Source of the DNA: Hypericum androsaemum
Taxonomy: Eukaryota > Streptophyta > Magnoliopsida > Malpighiales > Hypericaceae
Direction of reading: 5' to 3'
Length of the DNA stretch: 64,000 nucleotides
Assembly (NCBI GenBank): GCA_963995505.1
Contig: OZ023190.1
Location: 14,068,092-14,132,091 of the forward strand
The position numbers and the translations under genes are program-made. Shown here piece after piece: positions 23,611 through 35,120 of this stretch; position 1 is the first letter of the stretch, and every line of letters begins with the position of its first letter. Below the pieces are notes generated by a model, which worked only from the letters and a program-made list of their open reading frames with translations, was not told where the DNA came from and made no database searches.

Positions 23611-25210
23611 ATTTTATTATTCTGATTTTTTCATTTTGTTTTCGAATTTCATTGTTCAAATTATTTTTTTGAAAAACTTCAACTCCATTATACGGAAAAA
23701 AATGTCACGGAGTATTTTTTTTTTTCGGACTCGGCTTACTTACGTAAGCACTAAATCATAAGTAGTGATGATGGTAGCAAGGGCGAGAGGCAAACATCAG
23801 ATAAACCCATAAAAATGAATTGGATCTTAGTAGTTGCTATTTGTTCCCCTCTCCTCCGAGTGGAAGCTGCGTGCTGGAGTTCAACTGAACTAGTTTGTTG
23901 GTGGTTTGCACTACCTCACCTAATAGTCACTTGTGGGTGTCACATCCAATAAATAAATTGAGAGGTTTCTTGGGTTCCACTTCCCAAGGCCAAATATGAC
24001 TCGATACAATCCCATCTTTCCGAATAATCTGTCTCAAGCGAGGCACACCAAAGTTTATTGATTCCCAAGTAGAGGAGTTCCTTGGCGTATTGCTCATAAT
24101 GTTGGTTAGTTATTTAGAGTCGAGCGATATCAATTTTCGTAAAGAAGATTGACAAACAGATGGGTGCAACATGGAATAATGTAGACATACAATCTTTCGC
24201 GTTATACCGGAATGTCTTCACCTAAAAGTGAGATCTAATTTGGTTCACTTTGGTATATTACTGGTGGCTTCGATTCTTGAGCATGTGGGAACTGAATATG
24301 ATTCCAATATATGGATTATAATCCATTATGGATTTCCCTGCTTAATTATCTATTCTTGCGTACATACTCGAAAAAAATCCACGGGAGGATACCTCAAGAG
24401 AATATTGGTGACCTTCTCCAAAAATTGTCATCATACAAGTTGACTAGACGTCTCAAGATTAAACAAAAAATTATCATGGAAAATTATCATGAATTAACCT
24501 TAAGGTAATGTCTAACTAATTAGTGCTGCCTCTTAGATAAGTTATCATCTTACGATTACATAGGAGATGTGTTTACGAGCACTAAATGATATAACAAATA
24601 GCAGTTTAAATAGTTGTTAGTTTTTTTGATTATTTTTTTAAATAAATAAAATTGTACTTATTGAAAAAATAACAGGATAAGTTTCTAGATCAAACTAAGC
24701 GAATAGTTGCTCCTAAAAACACTAGAATTGTCATGCGGTTGTGTTTTCTACATTCTTATTCTTTTGGTGGGCTTTTTTATTCTTTGTATTAGAGTCGGAC
24801 ACTATTAAATCCTATTTAAATTTATAAAAAATATTATTGTACCAACTCCTATTGTGTTTTTCACTTTAAACAGAAGTTAATGTTAGTTTTTCTAGGTTTG
24901 GGTGCAAGTGAACGACTGTGTGACACTTAATCATAATTTTGATGTATTTGCATGGTTTCTTTCTTTAGGCGACGTGCTTACGAGCAATACGGGTTGTAAT
25001 CAATGGCAAGTTAACTACTTACTATTTTTGCAGTATCTTTCTGGTAAATACAATTCTATTTATTCAAAAAAATGTTAGTGTTTTTCTTGTCATCAATGGT
25101 GGTTAGGTGGTGGTTCGATGTGATGTGCCACTAGAAGGTCGCGAATATGCTCAAGAATATTGTTATACAGTAATTAGCTGGAGAAGATTTTCTTATCATC
25201 CCGAACTAAA

Positions 25211-25499
25211 GGGAAAATGGGATTTTTTTTCGTGGTAATCTCTGCATTTTTTTGAGTAAAATTTATTTCGTCCATGATAAAATTACACCAAGGGGGCACC
25301 TAAACAAAAGCCCGCTAACTGTCCGACGTTGAACCACCTAAATATGGCCATATATGGGAAAATGGGATTTTTTTCGTGGTAATCTCTGCATTTTTTTGAG
25401 TAAAATTTATTTCGTCCATGATAAAATTACACCAAGGGGGCACCTAAACAAAAGCCCGCTAACTGTCCGACGTTGAACCACCTAAATATGGCCATATAT
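25211..25499 (+). repeat. Near-perfect 144-bp tandem duplication
   Basis: The block starting GGGAAAATGGGATTTTTT at 25211 is repeated at 25356. The only difference I see is one T in a T run (8 versus 7). The near identity implies a very recent event, or an assembly artefact. Confidence 0.92.
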
Positions 25500-27008
25500 A
25501 CGCTGGTGGGAGATGAGTGCATACATAAAAAACAAATACCTCCTTCAAAAAAAATAATATTCGACGTTTGAACATTGCTATGGTAGCGAATTAAAGTTAA
25601 TTTTAGTGGTAAGTAATTTAAATATATTTAAGAAGATTTTGGATTCAAATTTTGAATATAAAAGATACTTGAGAGAACCGTCTTTTAAATAGAGTCTGAT
25701 AATATTCAACTTTGAATAATATAAATTAAAAATTTGTCAGGTATAGTACCATGTTCATTTAAAAAAACAGCAACATCTGAACGTCGCCGAAAATAAGAAT
25801 AAAAGCAACATGTATATAACGCATTCATAAATTCCCTATAATACGAGGAAATGGCTATCTTTTTGTGATTAACGACAATGGCTATCATCCCCGTACACGT
25901 GAATTTCGCTATACATGTTCATTCACGTAATACAAGATGGCAATTTTTAGTCTCTTGGCACTATGGGTTTTTTTCGTTTCAGGAACAAGACGTAACGTCG
26001 AAAGCAAAAGAAAAAAAAAGTTGGAAAAGATTAAAAGGAGTGGACTGCCGGGCAATGCAACTAAGTTAAGTGGGCTTACCACCAGCAGTCATTTTACATC
26101 GTAATATATAATTTAATTAAGAAATTTCAATCCAATTTTTTATAAATTTAACAATGTTATGAGAGTCTGATATCAATTATAAACAAAATAAAAAATTGAA
26201 GTGCGGTTACACGTTGTGAACACTTGCACATGAGAAAATGCGTGTTTGACCACTCGTTTCTCTTTTATCCTTTCCTACCTCCAAACCATAGTTCTATTTC
26301 TCTGCGCCTTATCAGATTATCACTTTCCCCAATCAGCTCTTTCCCTCCTCAATCTTTCCCACCTCATGATTACTAATTACACGCTAACACTAACTCGTAC
26401 CTAATTATATGTGTACTATATTGTACGTTACCGATGAAGGTTAACAAAAACAACAAGAAGTTACTATACATTAACAAGATCAAAACTCGTAAAATTCATT
26501 TATTAATATTGTAGGTTGAATTCCATAATATAAAAAAAGCAGATAGCCTATTAGGCTATTAGCGCCCGTTCCAACCTGCAAATGCTTAGTTTCTTTTCCC
26601 TTTTCTTAATGAAAAAGCTATGTAACACCCTTAGAAAAATCAAATGTTGATTCAATAAAGCTACTACAAATGGGACAAGGGTTGCCTACAATTATTAGGT
26701 CGATATTCGTCCACAAGATTACAATAAAAAAAATTAAAATTAAAGCAAGAAGTGCGTGGTAACCTTTTTTCCCCCTTGTCTGTTCTGTGTCGTTGAATTT
26801 AACGTCTAAATCAGTCCAAATACATCATTAACTCCTCAATATATATACCCACAAATGCATATGCAGTTTACCAAGAATCTGTTTCACTGGAGACACTACA
26901 AAATTGACGTCGAAGAGAAGGAAACTAGGAAGCCAAAAATTGTAATAGAGGCCAAAATTATAGGTTTAGTAGCCAAAAAAGGAAAGTGTGTATATTTATA
27001 GAGGGGAT

Positions 27009-28087
27009 ATGGAGTGGAGGAAATGTTATCTGGATGTGATATTGGTGCCATTGGGGTTCATTATCACAATAGCGTACCATGTCTGGCTATGGCATAGGGT
27101 TCGAACCCAGCCATTTACTACAATCATCGGTACTAATGCCACTGCTAGACGTTTTTGGGTCGCAGCTATGATGAAGGTTTGTTTCGTTAAAATTATTATA
27201 TTTCTAATTCCGTCAACTTACAGCCAGTCTTGAACATTCATTATTCTAAAACTCTGAGTTGAATATAAAAAATTTAATATATATTGTTACATTCTTGGAT
27301 CATTAGGGTAATAGATAGAATATCTGATATAGACAGGATATTCTAGGACGGAGTATAAAATTGAGTTTTAATAGCATTAATGTCGGACACTTTTTTCTTG
27401 TAGCAATTTTTTCACACGAAATTTTATTGCTACAAAATTTTAGTCTCTGTTGCACCAATCTCATACTTGTACGAGAAAATTATACATAAATACTACTACA
27501 TCAAATAAAAAACCACTAAAATTCACGAATTACTTTCCGAGATGCAGGACAACGAAAAGAAGAACATACTGGCGGTGCAATCTCTAAGGAATCTGATAAT
27601 GGGGTCCACCCTAATGGCCACCACCTCCATCCTCCTCTCGGCCGGGCTGGCAGCAATAATAAGCAGCACGTACAGCGTGAAGAAGCCCCTAAACGACGCC
27701 GTCTACGGGGCGCACGGGGAGACAATGGTGGCCCTCAAGTACGTGACCATCCTCTGCGTGTTCCTCTTCTCCTTCTTCTGCCACTCCCTCTCCATCCGGT
27801 TCGTGAACCAGGTGAACATCCTGATCAACACTCCGGTGGACGCCACGTCGGTGGCCGGGCCGGAGTACGTGGCGGAGCTGTTCGAGAAGGGACTGACATT
27901 GAACGCCGTGGGGAACAGGCTGTTCTACGCGGCCATGCCTCTGTTGCTGTGGATCTTCGGGCCCGTGATGGTGTTCTCGTGCTCGGTGGCCATGGTGCCT
28001 GTGCTTTACAATTTGGATGTTGTGGTGGTTAGGAAGAATGCCAAGGGGGATCATTTGGACGCCAATGGTGCTAGTGAATTTGTCTGA
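27009..28087 (+). CDS. DUF599 multipass membrane protein
   Basis: Two exons: 27009-27176 (56 codons) and 27548-28087 (179 codons plus stop), joined in phase 0 to give 235 aa. Exon 1 carries a first hydrophobic segment (about residues 8-26) and the family-typical YHVWLWHRVRTQPFTT and RRFWVAAMM. Exon 2 has SLRNLIMGSTLMATTSILL, then further hydrophobic stretches around FLFSFFCHSLSIRF and MPLLLWIFGPVMVF: about four to five transmembrane helices in all. DUF599 proteins are plant membrane proteins of unknown function. Exon 2 is far more GC-rich than exon 1 and the intron. Confidence 0.88.
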
Positions 28088-28950
28088 AACCTTGAGCTTT
28101 TTGGAAACATCAACTCTGCCCAATTATGTACTTACTTTGTTACCACCAAAAAAAAATTTTACTTACTTGTATCTTCTTGTGAATTTATTGTTTTCTGTGC
28201 ATCAATAATTTTGCAATAGAAAAAAATTTAAGTTGCCTTGAAATCTCAATATCAAACTGAATTTTCCACATTTATAAACAATTTTACCATTCGTATAATT
28301 ACTTATATAGGATTTTTCAACATGCCTCTCGTGCTTTCAAAAGGAGGCCGTGAGAGCACAACAAACCACAAATCTCATTTTAGCAATTGGCTCTGATACT
28401 TTCAGAATCTTCATATCCAACCCAAAATTTTAAGACAACAAGTATGTGGATTTTTTATACTTATAAACAAACTCATCACTGGTGCAACTTCAAATGCAGG
28501 ATTCTCTCAACCATTACGATGTTCCTACCGCAAATATGACCTAGTATAACTAATATTTAATATTTTATCATTTTTTCAAATAATGGTGGACTCGTAGGAT
28601 ATAGACTCTAACATTATATGAGAGCGAGTTGATCTCATTACTCGTAGTTAATCACATTGACCCTTGTTTTATGGAATTTTAGGGAAGTCAAAGTCATATA
28701 AATTTTTATTCGATAAACTTCGTTTGAAGAAATTAGTTGAGATTACTGTAATATACTTTTCTTTTTTATAAATGTTGAAAATTATTTTTTTCAAGTGTAA
28801 ATCTTACTCCCTAATTTTTGGGCGTTTATAATCAATTCATAAACAAATGAACGTCTGATTTGCTGTTATTTTTTATCTTGATTTTTCCTGAGATCTTGGT
28901 CGTTAAGAATCTATCCTCAAATTATTTCACAATGTGCCTCGTAAAGATGT
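28088..28950. other. DUF599 3' flank
   Basis: 3' untranslated region (to roughly 28220) then AT-rich spacer. No gene or clear element is seen. Confidence 0.5.
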
Positions 28951-28953
28951 CCC

Positions 28954-29110
28954 CAAGGTTTTGAAAAACGATCCAGAGAGCGATCCACTTTAATTTTTGG
29001 GTCACATTACGATCGGTTGGACCGGTTAAAATGTCGATTAGACTTGTACTTATTTTTATTTTAAATAATACATTTTTAGTAAAATATTTTAATTACTCCA
29101 TCTTTGTACC
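28954..29110 (+). mobile_element. Orphan hAT end related to the 18-22 kb element
   Basis: CAAGGTTTTGAAAAACGATC followed by CAGAGAGCGATCC aligns to the left end of the complete hAT element. Later GATCGGTTGGACCGG matches its subterminal GGTCG/CCGG motifs. No transposase and no matching right end are present; the next insert starts at 29127. A truncated, older relative. Confidence 0.55.
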
Positions 29111-29126
29111 ACTCGAATTACCAGAC

Positions 29127-29391
29127 CGGATTGAGTGGGGACTAAAGAAAATTTGTCCTTAGGTGGGGACTACATTTTGGGCCGTCAGATTTTATTATCT
29201 TTAAATCTGATGGTCAATAACCTACTAGGTGATATTTGTTTGCATGTGAAGTGATATTGATTTGCATGTGAAATAATATTGGTTTGCAAGAGGCTGGTTT
29301 ACATATGAAGTGATATTGGTTTGCATGCATAGTAATATTGATTTGAGTTAATCTCCATAAATGGGGACTAGCACAGTCCCCACCAAATCCG
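29127..29391 (+). mobile_element. MITE copy 2 (AAACCAATATCA family), 265 bp
   Basis: Ends are CGGATTGAGTGGGGAC and GTCCCCACCAAATCCG, an inverted repeat matching at 14 of 16 positions. Inside are about five ~20-bp units whose reverse complement reads GCAAACCAATATCACTTCAC, plus the conserved CCGTCAGATTT and GGTCAATAACC blocks seen in copy 1. No convincing TSD was found. Confidence 0.75.
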
Positions 29392-29580
29392 CTCCCATCG
29401 ATTACCCCCAATTTATCTTCCCAATGTTACAGCTTGCATTTCATTTTAAAGGCCATTTAACCCATTTCACTTTCCCATACAACTTTCCATTTATCTTTCC
29501 CAAGCAACTTTTTCATTTCCCCTCAAAAGAGCAGCCTTTTCTTTTTGAGAATTGTCCTCAGACCTCGGACTTATGTCGTT

Positions 29581-30886
29581 ATTAAGACTAAAATTCTTGC
29601 TATTTGAAATATTATTTTATCGTCTTTGTTTTTTTTAAAAATTTTGGTTTCAGATCCCCGGCTCCGTTTTTTCTTGTTTTCGTCATATGAAATGACCTTT
29701 ATACCCTTACACAAAAAAAAACAAAAATGACCAAAAACCTTTAAACACCAAAGAACAAAACAAGATCATTCTAATTAACACCAAGTCAACCCAGAAAACA
29801 AGAACAAACAAGATGCTTCGAAGCTCTTCACCCATCGAACAATAACACCAATTACACCAATCACCCATCTAATTAACTTTCATCCTGCCCTCGTGCGGTC
29901 GAACTTCAAGAGGCTCGATTATGAGATTCTTCATGTTCATGACTTTCTCTCTCCGCCACCACTGAGCGTAGTCCAGAGTAGAAGTCGCGACGCGAGGAAG
30001 AGGACAAAGCTGTCCTTTTCGTTCGACCCGAAGAGAAGCTGGAGGAAACCCGCACGCCACCGCCGTCGTCCTATCGCGAGCCGAGAAGCTTCGTCCGCTG
30101 AGCCGACGCGGTGTTCGCCGTTGCCTGTCCAGGGAGGTGTTCTAAACCCCAACCTGAGGTGTTCTAAATTGAACGAATCACCCTTCCAATCGACAACCCA
30201 TAAACCCTAATTCGAAACCCCAATTAACAAGAAAGGAATTGCATAAGAGAGGTGAGTTTAGTAGATGAACCCAAAAGGCAGCCAGGATTTCTGGAATTTT
30301 GATTTTGAACTTCTGGGTTTGGGGTTTGAACTTCCAATCAATTAAAATCAAGTCACCCCAAATCAAAATCAATGAGGATTCAACGGTGGTTGCGACCTTC
30401 TCTTTGAGCTCCATAGATTCTGTCGGGGAAATCCATGGTGGGTTGCGTCATAGTCTTCGTCTTCAACGGCGGGCAGAGGTCTTCTCTGGCCTCGTCTTTA
30501 ACAGGGGTCTTCCATGGACGGTTTGTCTGTTCCTTGTAGCTCCTCTCCTTTTTTGTTCCTTTATTTTTTAGATTTTTTTTGGCTTTGGTAGGAAATGTTC
30601 AAGGAGAACTTGGGTGGATTTAGCTTCTGGGTTTTGATTTCCTAATATGTGGGTTGATTATGATTGTGGAAGATTTTTGATTCCGGGCGAGGGATTTTTT
30701 TACTTCATCTTTTTTATTCCAAAATTAAGATGAAGATTTTTTTATTTTTTTTCGTTCAAAAGCATAAAAGTCATTTCATACGACAATAAAACAAAAAATC
30801 GGAGGCTAGAGATCCAAAACTAATTTTTTTACAAAAAATAAGAACGGCAAAATAATATTTTGAATAGTAAAAATTCTAGCTTTAAT
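29581..30886. mobile_element. MULE-like element with ~120-bp inverted ends and GC-rich cargo
   Basis: The first ~120 bp (29581-29701) and last ~120 bp (30765-30886) are inverted copies at roughly 70-75% identity by eye, sharing AATATTATTTT and CATATGAAATGAC / CGTATGAAATGAC. Long inverted ends point to the Mutator superfamily. The interior is GC-rich and gene-like but has no transposase, as in Pack-MULEs that carry captured gene pieces. The cargo (for example frames at 29893-30210 + and 29937-30152 -) is not recognisable. I found no clear 9-bp TSD. Confidence 0.6.
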
Positions 30887-31318
30887 TACTACGTAACTTC
30901 GGCTTCCCACTTTCATTTCCTTTTCCATGTTCTATCTTCTCCCCTCTATCTTTGAACTCCAAAACTACAAAAATCTCCTAAAAATACATCCAAATCTAGT
31001 TTCTAAGCACGAACACAGCCAAATCAATCCAGTACATCTCAATTACAAGACCGAATTACAGAGACTTAAAAAGCTAGCAAAATCAATAAGCTCAGTTCTC
31101 AAACCTAGAAAATTCAAAAAGAAAAAGGGGGCAAGAAAAAGGTTCAAACTTTAGTGGATTTTGTCTATTTTATTGATCTAAGTTTACCAAACGCACAGAT
31201 GAGCAGCTCTCAAGAGACCATCCTCTTCTTCGAGGACCACCGCCTCCGGCGGTGCCGCCACTCATTTTCTCATCAATCGATTTCGGCTCCCAAAAAATTA
31301 GATCTTGGTGAGGGAAAT

Positions 31319-31394
31319 CTAACGAGCCGGAAAAATTCGGGTTGAAAATCCGATCGAATCACCCGGTCCGACCGGATTTTGTCCGGTTCGTTAG
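31319..31394. repeat. 76-bp palindromic-ended element in the RPN6 upstream region
   Basis: CTAACGAGCCGG at the left is mirrored by CCGGTTCGTTAG at the right (11 of 12). The interior, including CCGGATTTTGTCCGG, resembles 21731-21821 inside the hAT transposon (about two thirds identity). It lies about 90 bp upstream of the TGGGCC array. Confidence 0.5.
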
Positions 31395-31481
31395 ATGTCG
31401 AGTTTTAGTCCGTAACCGGGACGCTTTACACTCCGGTTCCCTCTTACAGCAAATCGCAACGGGCCTAGAACAGAGAAAAGA

Positions 31482-31540
31482 GGCCCAGTGGGCCCAGCGC
31501 ATGCAATTGAAGTTGGGCCAGGCCGGCCCTTTCCTTATAA
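31482..31540 (+). promoter_or_regulatory. RPN6 promoter: TGGGCC array and TATA-like box
   Basis: GGCCCA at 31482-31487, palindromic TGGGCCCA at 31489-31496 and TGGGCC at 31514-31519 precede CTTATAAGG near 31534. TGGGCC is site II. TGGGC is also reported as the proteasome cis element bound by NAC53/NAC78, so the array may serve both growth control and proteasome stress feedback (inference). The leader has an intron with donor CAG|GTAAAG at 31604 and acceptor CCATAG at 32229. Confidence 0.65.
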
Positions 31541-32257
31541 GGCAGCGCTTCTCCTTTTCTTTTCCTTCAAGCCAGTCGGAAAATTAAAAGAGAAAAATCG
31601 CAGGTAAAGTGTTTATTCCCTCTCGCCTCTCGCCTACCAGATCTCTAAGCTCGTCGTCGGTTTCCCAATTTTACGACGCCGTTTCGGACGTCCAGCTAGG
31701 ATTTCGGTCCGAGGTCTGTCTGTTCCATCTTTGTTGGCCTAAATGACCTAGGGTTTCTTATTGTTTTCTCGTTCAGTTTAGGTGCTCTGGTTGTATTAGT
31801 CGTGGCGGTGATTCTGGTCGCTGCCTCTTTACTGGTAGGCTGAGATTGTTGGTTGGGGTTGGAAGTTGTGCTTTTTGAGGTTGGAATCGATTTTGATTTC
31901 TTTAAGTTGAAACAATTTGGAATGTTTCATGCCGTAGGGCTTGCGGTAAGATTCGTGTTCAGCCAGTTCGGAGTAGTAACCGAGCTATTAATTACTTGCG
32001 TTACAACAGTGTTGCTCTCGTTGATAATTTGTTGAAGTGCGTGCTGTCTAAGAGGCTCGTCGGTGTGTTTGGTGGAGTCTTCTAGGGTTTGTTACCTCTA
32101 GGGTTTAGGCAGTGATTCTAGTAACTGTCTCAAAACTGATAGGGTAAGATTTGTTGTGCTGTTCTATTTGAGGGTTTGGGTTTTCATTTCTTTTATTTTA
32201 ACAACATGTTGGAATCTTTTGTGCCATAGGACTTGTGTTTGCTCGGGTGTAGCAGCC

Positions 32258-33526
32258 ATGTCGTCTTCCTATCTTCCTGCCACTACAGAATCGATTGATC
32301 AGGCCAAGGAGGCCAAGGACCCGTCTGCTGCCATCTCCATACTTTACAGTGTGCTGGAAAACCCCTCTTCTTCGCCAGAAGCTTTGCGCACTAAAGAATT
32401 GGCTATCACGAACCTCTCTGACCTCCTCAGGCAAGAGGAACGCGCCGAGGATCTACGCAGCCTGCTTACTCAGTTGAGGCCCTTCTTTGCATTGATCCCC
32501 AAGGCCAAGACTGCTAAGATTGTCCGAGGCATAATTGATTCTGTCGCCAAAATACCTGGTACCTCGGACCTCCAAATTTCACTATGCAGAGAAATGGTGC
32601 AATGGACTCGTGCAGAAAAGAGGACTTTCCTCAGGCAGCGAGTGGAGGCAAGGCTTGCCTCTCTTCTGATGGAAAATAAGGAGTATTCTGAAGCTCTAGC
32701 AGTTCTTACCAACTTGGTGAAAGAGGTCAGGAGATTAGATGATAAACTACTACTTGTGGACATTGATTTGCTGGAGAGTAAGCTGCACTTTTCGCTGAGG
32801 AATCTTCCCAAGGCAAAGGCCGCTCTGACTGCTGCTAGAACAGCTGCGAATGCTATCTATGTACCCCCTGCTCAGCAAGGTACGATTGACTTGCAGAGCG
32901 GGATACTTCATGCAGAAGAGAAGGATTACAAGACAGCTTACAGCTATTTCTTTGAAGCTTATGAATCCTTCAATGCCCTTGACGACCCCAGGGCGGTTTT
33001 TAGTCTCAAGTATATGTTACTTTGCAAGATAATGGTTAGCCAAGCTGATGATGTGGCTGGGATAATTTCGTCTAAGGCGGGACTGAAATACGTTGGCCCA
33101 GAATTGGATGCCATGAAGGCTGTTGCAGATGCTCACTCCAAAAGGTCCCTGATGTCATTTGAGGTTGCTCTTCGCAACTACAAGTCTCAGCTAGAGGAAG
33201 ACCCAATCGTTCACAGGCATCTATCGTCCTTGTATGACACTCTCTTGGAGCAAAACCTCTGTCGGTTGATCGAGCCATACTCGAGGGTCGAGATCTCTCA
33301 TATTGCAGAGCTGATCGAGTTGCCCAGCGATCACGTGGAGAAGAAGCTGTCGCAGATGATTCTGGACAAGAAGTTTGCTGGGACATTGGACCAAGGTGCG
33401 GGTTGCCTCATCATCTTCGACGACCCGAAGACGGATGCTATCTACTCGGAAAGTTTGGAAACCATAGCCAACATGGGCAAGGTCGTAGATAGCCTTTTTG
33501 TGAGGTCAGCCAAGATAATGGCCTGA
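32258..33526 (+). CDS. RPN6: 26S proteasome lid subunit RPN6 (PSMD11)
   Basis: A 422-aa protein in a single coding exon after an intron-containing leader; full family length. The N-terminal part is helical TPR-like solenoid (residues ~1-220), followed by a PCI domain (about 220-390) with the winged-helix end RVEISHIAELIELPSDHVEK then KLSQMILDKKFAGTLDQGAG. RPN6 clamps the lid to the 20S core and base and is needed for proteasome stability. ATG at 32258 is chosen because MSSSYLPATTESIDQAKEAK is the conserved N-terminus; upstream in-frame codons are leader. No lesions. Confidence 0.96.
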   Translation: MSSSYLPATTESIDQAKEAKDPSAAISILYSVLENPSSSPEALRTKELAITNLSDLLRQEERAEDLRSLLTQLRPFFALIPKAKTAKIVRGIIDSVAKIPGTSDLQISLCREMVQWTRAEKRTFLRQRVEARLASLLMENKEYSEALAVLTNLVKEVRRLDDKLLLVDIDLLESKLHFSLRNLPKAKAALTAARTAANAIYVPPAQQGTIDLQSGILHAEEKDYKTAYSYFFEAYESFNALDDPRAVFSLKYMLLCKIMVSQADDVAGIISSKAGLKYVGPELDAMKAVADAHSKRSLMSFEVALRNYKSQLEEDPIVHRHLSSLYDTLLEQNLCRLIEPYSRVEISHIAELIELPSDHVEKKLSQMILDKKFAGTLDQGAGCLIIFDDPKTDAIYSESLETIANMGKVVDSLFVRSAKIMA

Positions 33527-34077
33527 GAAAATTCATGATGTTTCAACTTCCTTTTTATTCAGTCTGCGTTGTGTTCGGAAATTCCCACAATTTGGTTGGC
33601 GATGTTGCAGCTGGAATGTGGACCAGATGTCACTGGTGTACTCTTATGTTTAGCTTTCTCCTCTATTTTAGGTCCGCAGCTTATATGCTCTCACTTCAGA
33701 TACATTGAGCTTGTTGAGCTTTGCTTTTATGTTGCATCCATGGTTTACGTTATATCTTAGGGTTGTGCGATTTGGGCGATTCTGAAGAGGTAATTCTTTT
33801 GTTGTCAATCTATGGTCGATCACCCTCCAATAATATGGTCGGATTTTATTTTACATTCGTAAGATATAACCGAAATTTAAATTTGCGTTTCTTACTACTT
33901 TGACATGATCGCGAGAGACTCTCACTGGTCGATCACCCTCGAATATTTTGGACGAGCATTGACCAATTTTAGGAGTCGTGTTTTCTTGATATCTTTTACA
34001 TTCTTAAGATTAAACAACAAAATTTAAAGGCTCTCATCGTGTTTGATATATTCGGTGTTCATTCTTTTTATTTTGAT
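33527..34077. other. RPN6 3' flank
   Basis: 3' untranslated region and AT-rich spacer. GGTCGATCACCCTC occurs twice (33812 and 33928), a small local repeat. Confidence 0.5.
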
Positions 34078-35120
34078 AATTGATTAAAAACTCACATAAA
34101 TTTGATTTTATTATACTTTCGAACCTCTCGCTAGACATTATCAATCATTTTATTATTTTTTTATTACAGAAAGACTATTTTTACCGTCGACTACAGTTGC
34201 CAACAACCGCCGACACCTCGCTCGTGTATCCCGTCGGCGGCAGCCCCAGAATCATTTTTAGGGCGAACAATGACAAAACTCATGGCTTGCGGCATTCATC
34301 ACCGTTCAACCAAAATCAATCTGTCGGCGTTCATCACTGTCCCTGTCGGTAAGGACGACTTGTCGTTCGAAAATCAAGGTCGATTTTTCCCCAATTTTGC
34401 CCAGAAAATCCCAGATGCCCATTACCCCCAAATTCCCAATTTTTGCGCGCCGGGCAAGATCTTGTCGTTCGCCTCGTCCACGTAGCTCAGAGGCTTTGTA
34501 GAGCGTGTCGTTGAGGAGATCGTCGTACAGGGAGAAGGTAGATCTCGTCGGGGCCAAGCTCGCGGTGGAGGCCGAAGCCGGAGTGCTCAAGGAGGACCCA
34601 AATCTCCGGCGATGACGACCACGGGAAGTCGACCACGGCCCAGGGCACTGACAGGAGGAGGGTCTTTCTAGACGTCGAAACGACATGGCAAGATGGTTGG
34701 GGAAGACGACCGTCCGGAGGAGAGAGCCGTTTCCTATGGACTCGCCAAAGCGATGCCGACGACTTTGTTATGGTGGGAGACCTGAGTGTGTCCGGAGGTT
34801 AGGGTGGCCGGAGGTCGGGGTGATGTGGTGGACGGCCACGAGGTTGAAGGTTGAAGAGGGACGGCGGGGAGGGGGAGAAGGGGAGAGGAGAGAGAATGGG
34901 TGGATTAGAAAAAAAATTAATTTGTACTTATTTTGTGAGGGTAGAAAAGTTATTTACATGAGAAAATTGATCGCTTACGTCAACGACGGGCCGAGAGTAT
35001 AATGAATGTTTTTAGGGGACTAACTAACTATGCAAAGGAATTTTCAGTCTATTTTGCTAAAATTCAGGGATTAATGAGTTTTCCTCATAAAAATAAACTT
35101 CGGAGAGTTTTTAATCAATT
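34078..35120. mobile_element. Candidate non-autonomous transposon with GC-rich cargo
   Basis: A perfect 16-bp inverted repeat, AATTGATTAAAAACTC at 34078-34093 and GAGTTTTTAATCAATT at 35105-35120, encloses about 1.04 kb. The middle (34190-34900) is GC-rich and gene-like in an otherwise AT-rich area, with degraded frames on both strands and no transposase. This resembles a gene-capturing element, but no TSD was identified and the match could be coincidental. Confidence 0.35.

Larger units (their letters stand above)
21916..26980. other. 5-kb AT-rich intergenic region
   Basis: No gene could be supported. Short frames (for example 22616-22825 and 24228-24443) have no domain content. Two local duplications are listed separately. 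The part right of 26200 is the upstream region of the DUF599 gene. Confidence 0.5.

Noticed and set aside
24228..24508. Overlapping frames near 24.3 kb that could be an eroded resistance-gene piece
   Set aside because: I could not place any NB-ARC or LRR motif in either frame.
27095..27115. GGTTCGAACCC, identical to a tRNA T-loop motif
   Set aside because: It lies inside DUF599 exon 1 coding sequence, with no box A or cloverleaf around it.
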